The position numbers and the translations under genes are program-made. A stretch of DNA of 64,000 bases, taken from Linum tenue. Lineage: Eukaryota; Streptophyta; Magnoliopsida; Malpighiales; Linaceae. The stretch lies in assembly GCA_946122785.1 (NCBI GenBank), contig CAMGYJ010000011.1, positions 54,858,449-54,922,448 of the forward strand. The letters are read 5' to 3'. The notes beneath the pieces were generated by a model. That model had not been told where the DNA came from. It did no database searches and saw only the letters and a program-made list of their open reading frames with translations. Below are positions 60,307-64,000 of this stretch, piece after piece; within the stretch, counting starts at the first letter, position 1; every line of letters begins with the position of its first letter.

Positions 60307-61271
60307 CTAGGGGACGTAGTACATTGGATTGGGGAACTTGAAAGATTTGGTCGCCATGGCCTCTCCCACCAAGCTGCACCACTGGTGCGAATAGTTGGCA
60401 TGCAGCCTGTACCCTTCCTTCACCAGCTGCAACCTCTTCTTCGACTTGAGCTCTCTCATCTGCAACCCTTTGTCTGCTTTTTCCCTGCATCCCACGCCAA
60501 CCCATATCAGTATCAACAACGAATTCGCAGTTTCTGACTTCAACAAAATTCAACCAAATGTTCTTGGTTACCCGAAAAGCAGGCGATCCCAGCCGGTGAA
60601 TCCTGCATTGACAAGGTTCCTCTCGGTGGCGCTCCTCTGACCCTCCCCTCTCCCGCTTATTATGATCAACGCAAAACCCAGTTCCTTAAGCTCGTTGTAG
60701 AGCTTCAGGCTCGCCGGGAAAGCAGGGGCCACCGCCATTTCCACCCACTCGTAGTACACAGTTAAGTTCACTGTCTTGTAGCTGTGAAACAAATTAATTT
60801 ATGAGGCTCGAACCGTGAATTGGGGCAAATCAATTAAAGCTGTGCAAAGTTAAAAGAGTACCCGAACTCGTAGTCTCGGAAGTAAGGCAAATTGGTGAGG
60901 AGGGTCTCGTCGAGGTCGAAAACCCAGGCGTCCTTGCCGTCGCCGGCGATGTCCACGGTCTTGGCGTAAGCGAGCGCGGCGTAAGCCAGCATGTCGGAAT
61001 CGGCCTGGATGCCGATTCCGGTCATGTAGTCTTCCACGTACTGGCGACACCGCAGGGGTTTGTTGGAAGCAAGATCGCCGGCATTGTTCGTCTCTACCGA
61101 CAGCCTCCAGCTGTCGCAGAAGACCTTGTCATCGTAAGCTACGGCGCCGTCCTGGTGGTGGGAGGCGGCGGTGGGGAGCTGGATTGTTGACTGAGAAACG
61201 GCGGCGGTGAAGATGAGGCTGAAGAGGGAAATGAGGGGGAGAAGAAGAAGAAGAGAGGCAGAGGGCGCCAT
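60307..61271 (-). CDS. HAD-superfamily acid phosphatase (VSP / acid phosphatase class B type)
   Basis: Secreted or vacuolar acid phosphatase related to vegetative storage proteins. Three exons: 61271-60862, 60781-60572, 60484-60307; 265 residues. Residues 1-26 form a signal peptide (MAPSASLLLLLPLIS...). The nucleophile motif DLDETLL starts at Asp119 (DxDxT). Motif II is the ...IIISGRGE region (Ser), and a late Lys-containing segment SKKRLQLVKEGYRLHANYSH matches the family end (SFKFPNPMYYVP). The intact DxDxT suggests catalytic activity rather than pure storage. Introns are GT-AG. Confidence 0.9.
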
Positions 61272-62423
61272 CGGGGAAATCGAACGATCAAAATTTGGTC
61301 AGGTTAGAGATAAGAGGCGATGATAGCCATTAAAAGGCATTTAGCCTGCCCCTGTATTTCTTTTGGAGCTTGGCCAGTCCTTGTGGATATTGGATAGAGT
61401 ACTTATCCTTTCTTTTTCCCAGAATAGTTTGGATTCTGTGAACCAAAATGTTCAGAAGTTTTTTTTAAATGGCAAATACGACCACTAAATCCAGGTTTTT
61501 GGAGACACAATTATCTTAATAAGAAATTCACAACGTTCCCTATGGTAGTAACAAATGTGAAATTTTGTGGAATACTGGAATATATCGATAAAACATTTAC
61601 CATTTAGCTATGATCTATTTGTACTCATCAATCTTCGTTTGACAGCGCATTTCGAGTACTATGAGTTTACAATGTTGAATCGTTTTGAACTTGGCAAGCT
61701 TAACTACAAGAACTTAACAACATTTATATGCAAAAGGCTACCATAATAATACATACAAGAGAAAGTGACGATGGTCAATATTTAACCAATCATCGATAAG
61801 AGAACATTTTTCGTCACAGAACCGCTCTTAAACTTACGTAAGTCCTACTAACTAGCCTACGAAGCACATCTTTACTCAATGAGAACAACAGAGCATGTAA
61901 AATGACAGAACCAACGAAAGACATGCTAAATGACATCCTTACAAGAAACACTCCCACTTGGTACTAATTTACAACGAAATCCATGCTAATAGCCATTCCG
62001 GCTCGTTAAAGTTTACGGACAGATAGATACATGAAAAAACTAGCTAGTTTAAGATTCACGACTCTTTTGCAGAATTGGGGGACCCTTCAAGCTCAAACTA
62101 TAGTTGTTTCTGCACAAGATTGCAGTAGCGGGAACATGTCCTAGGATCTGGGACAGTGCTTGATGCAGTGCACAGAACAGTTAATAGCCAATACCAGTGG
62201 GAAAGCTTGGAGCCTTCTTTTATAAGCAGCGATTGTACAGAAATTCATGTGACTGAGTTCTTAAAACATGCACTACCAGAAAGAATCCAAGTAAAAGGAA
62301 TCATACAAGCTTAGAACCAGTCATAGATCGAACACAAACTACCATCTTCATCTGATTGTTGTGTCCTTGAAACCAAAACAACTCTCGAGCCTCAGGAAAG
62401 ACATAGCAATCCACAAATGCGCA
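61272..62423. other. Spacer and 3' flank
   Basis: No gene recognised between the acid phosphatase and the right-edge gene. The part above about 62000 may be 3' UTR of the right-edge gene. Confidence 0.35.
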
Positions 62424-63870
62424 TTAGATGCTGTAGCCAACCCACCTCCCATCTTTTATCTCCATGTCGCCCCTAGTTCCAAGTCGTGCCGTGCCTTCAA
62501 AACCACTTCTGGTCCATCTATAGTCTGAGAACTGAGATTTAAGCATGATTGGATTCGACGACCCTTCTTAATAGCAACAAGCCAACACATCTAAAAAGGG
62601 CAACATCAGATGCATTATGCGAACATTGAGCCAGAATCAGGAAATGTAACCATAATGGATTCGGCAACTTGGAAGTTGATATCCAGCTCCCATTAGGAAC
62701 ACCCAATTCGAAATATACGAAATTGGCACCAAAAGAAGGGAAGGGGAACGACTTTGGAAAATATGTCTCCATACCCTAGGCTTAAGAATTGGACTCATTA
62801 AATAAAATGTACACAGAATCATTATATCGTATTTCTCGATAATACCGACAAGATGAAACAATTGGAACAGTACCTCGATCACAGAGTCTTAACAAGGTAT
62901 CTGATTTCTGGATGGACTCAGGGAAGCAAGTAGGGCGAACTATCATGTCATTGCATCCAGTTCTGCGATCTGAAGCCCTAAAATAGTCAGTAGAAACAAT
63001 AGACTCTGACAAAAATTATCTGTGATAAGAAATGCAGTATGAGATCAACTTTCCATTCCATCATTGCATTCATCACACCAACACTGTCATAGAATTGGCC
63101 TCTTCACCTTTGTCTTAAACATGTTCTCAGTTCGAAGACGCTTCACGCCTTGATTTTCAAGTTACCACCCATCATTGCATTCACCACACCACTACTGTCA
63201 TAGAATTGGTCTCTTCTATTTGTTCTTAAACTTGCTCTCACTTTATAGAAGCTAAACACCTTGGGAAATCACCAAATGTGATACAAAAGGGGGAGACACC
63301 CTTGCCACAAGAAATCAGTACTCAATAGAAAGGTACTTGAACCTATAACACGCTTAGACAGAGGAATATTCAGTACAAAGGTACCTGAATCTATAATGTA
63401 CATTTCTAGAATGTTTGATTTCCCTAAATTAGAATCGCAATAAAAGTATGTTAGAATCATCCTTTATAGAGCTGTAGCGTATTATTATGCTTCGAGTTGG
63501 AAGAAGATAGATTCGTCCACATACAGAGCTGACTGGAAGTCGAGAAACGACAACAAGCCTGAACACAATTCTGACCACATTGCCTCGTACCGCACATAAC
63601 TGGAGGAGGGCTGGCAATGTGCGGCAAAATAATCAAGTGGAACTCCAACTCCAACCCTGACACCACTGGAAAAGAACAGTTGAAGTAAATAGTACAGAGG
63701 ATGAAATCAAACCTGCCTCCTAGACCGCAATAGAACTGTCGATAGAGAAAAGCCAAAACAACCATTTTAGCAGGAGTAGGAGCAGTGTCACTCAATAGAT
63801 GCAGTGCAGGGACCAGATACAACACCCTTCCAAATGTTGTCACCAATAAATCGGAGAGCAATGACAACAT
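62424..63870 (-). CDS. 3' end of an unidentified multi-exon gene (partial)
   Basis: Four exon-like segments on the minus strand splice in one frame: one ending at 63713 (TPAKMVVLAFLYRQFYCGLG), 63665-63525 (GVRVGVGVPLDYFAAHCQPS, then MWSELCSGLLSFLDFQSA), 62977-62874 (ASDRRTGCNDMIVRPTCF) and 62524-62424 (YRWTRSGFEGTARLGTRG, DMEIKDGRWVGYSI, stop TAA). All junctions are GT-AG and phases agree, which is strong evidence for a real gene. The 5' part lies beyond 63870 or beyond the window. I do not recognise the family. Two long introns are included, the larger with direct repeats. Confidence 0.6.
63055..63250. repeat. Direct repeat of ~110-bp period in an intron
   Basis: CATCATTGCATTCA, then ACTGTCATAGAATTGG and CTCTTC, is present at about 63059-63107 and 63170-63217. 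Confidence 0.7.
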
Positions 63871-64000
63871 GTGGTATCAAGTAAAAACCCAACTCTCAAA
63901 CAAGAATAAGCACCAACCATTTTATGGATCTGCAGCTTGCAGAATATCGCAACACAAGCAGAGTTGTATCTCAACTTGAAGGCTTTGAATTGATCGTAAG

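Noticed and set aside
63457..63870. Single 137-codon minus-strand protein
   Set aside because: It runs across splice junctions; the spliced reading in another frame joins four exons with agreeing phases and is preferred.

Overview
This is nuclear DNA from a flowering plant, most likely a eudicot. Genes are intron-rich with GT-AG splice sites, and the proteins are plant-type: COP10, an SCL-type SR protein, AAE18, a DHNA-CoA thioesterase, a PTPMT-type phosphatase, CCR-like reductases and a VSP-type acid phosphatase. Introns and spacers are AT-rich and full of plant transposons (hAT, Mutator, PIF/Harbinger, Helitron, SINE, Ty1-copia). I cannot name the species.

Layout. 1-3.9 kb: intergenic, with a decayed hAT-type copy. 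4.2-6.2 kb (-): PTPMT phosphatase. 6.8-7.6 kb: hAT-type MITE. 8.7-10.46 kb (+): peroxisomal DHNA-CoA thioesterase. 10.5-14.1 kb: probable Helitron carrying broken gene fragments, in the 3' region of the thioesterase gene. 14.4-15.1 kb (-): truncated neprosin-like gene. 15.4-17.1 kb (+): CCR-like reductase 1. 17.7-24.4 kb: transposon nest with four hAT elements (one inserted exactly into the edge of another), two Harbinger-type MITEs and a SINE. 24.8-31.35 kb: a Pack-MULE that captured an IQD first exon and was then split by a very young, coding-intact Ty1-copia element. 31.4-47 kb: a repeat-rich desert with a 1.1-kb direct duplication, a hAT with a DUF4371-type relic, a decayed MULE with a plant-mobile-domain gene, a second Pack-MULE (PMT methyltransferase fragment) and MITEs.

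47.2-61.3 kb is the gene-rich arm: CCR-like reductase 2 (-) with a tRNA-Leu inside its last intron, AAE18 (-), COP10 (-) head-to-head with an SCL30A/SCL33-type SR protein (+), and an HAD acid phosphatase (-). The 3' end of an unidentified minus-strand gene lies at 62.4-63.9 kb.

How it fits together. The two CCR-like genes are paralogues with exons 1-5 of identical length, a shared GC-AG intron, and a tRNA-Leu (intact or relic) in the same intron, so they come from one gene duplication. Two host genes end in peroxisomal PTS1 tripeptides (AKL and SKL). Most other sequence is layered transposon history; several insertions are dated relative to one another by target-site duplications that are still perfect. 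All calls come from reading the sequence; no database search was run.
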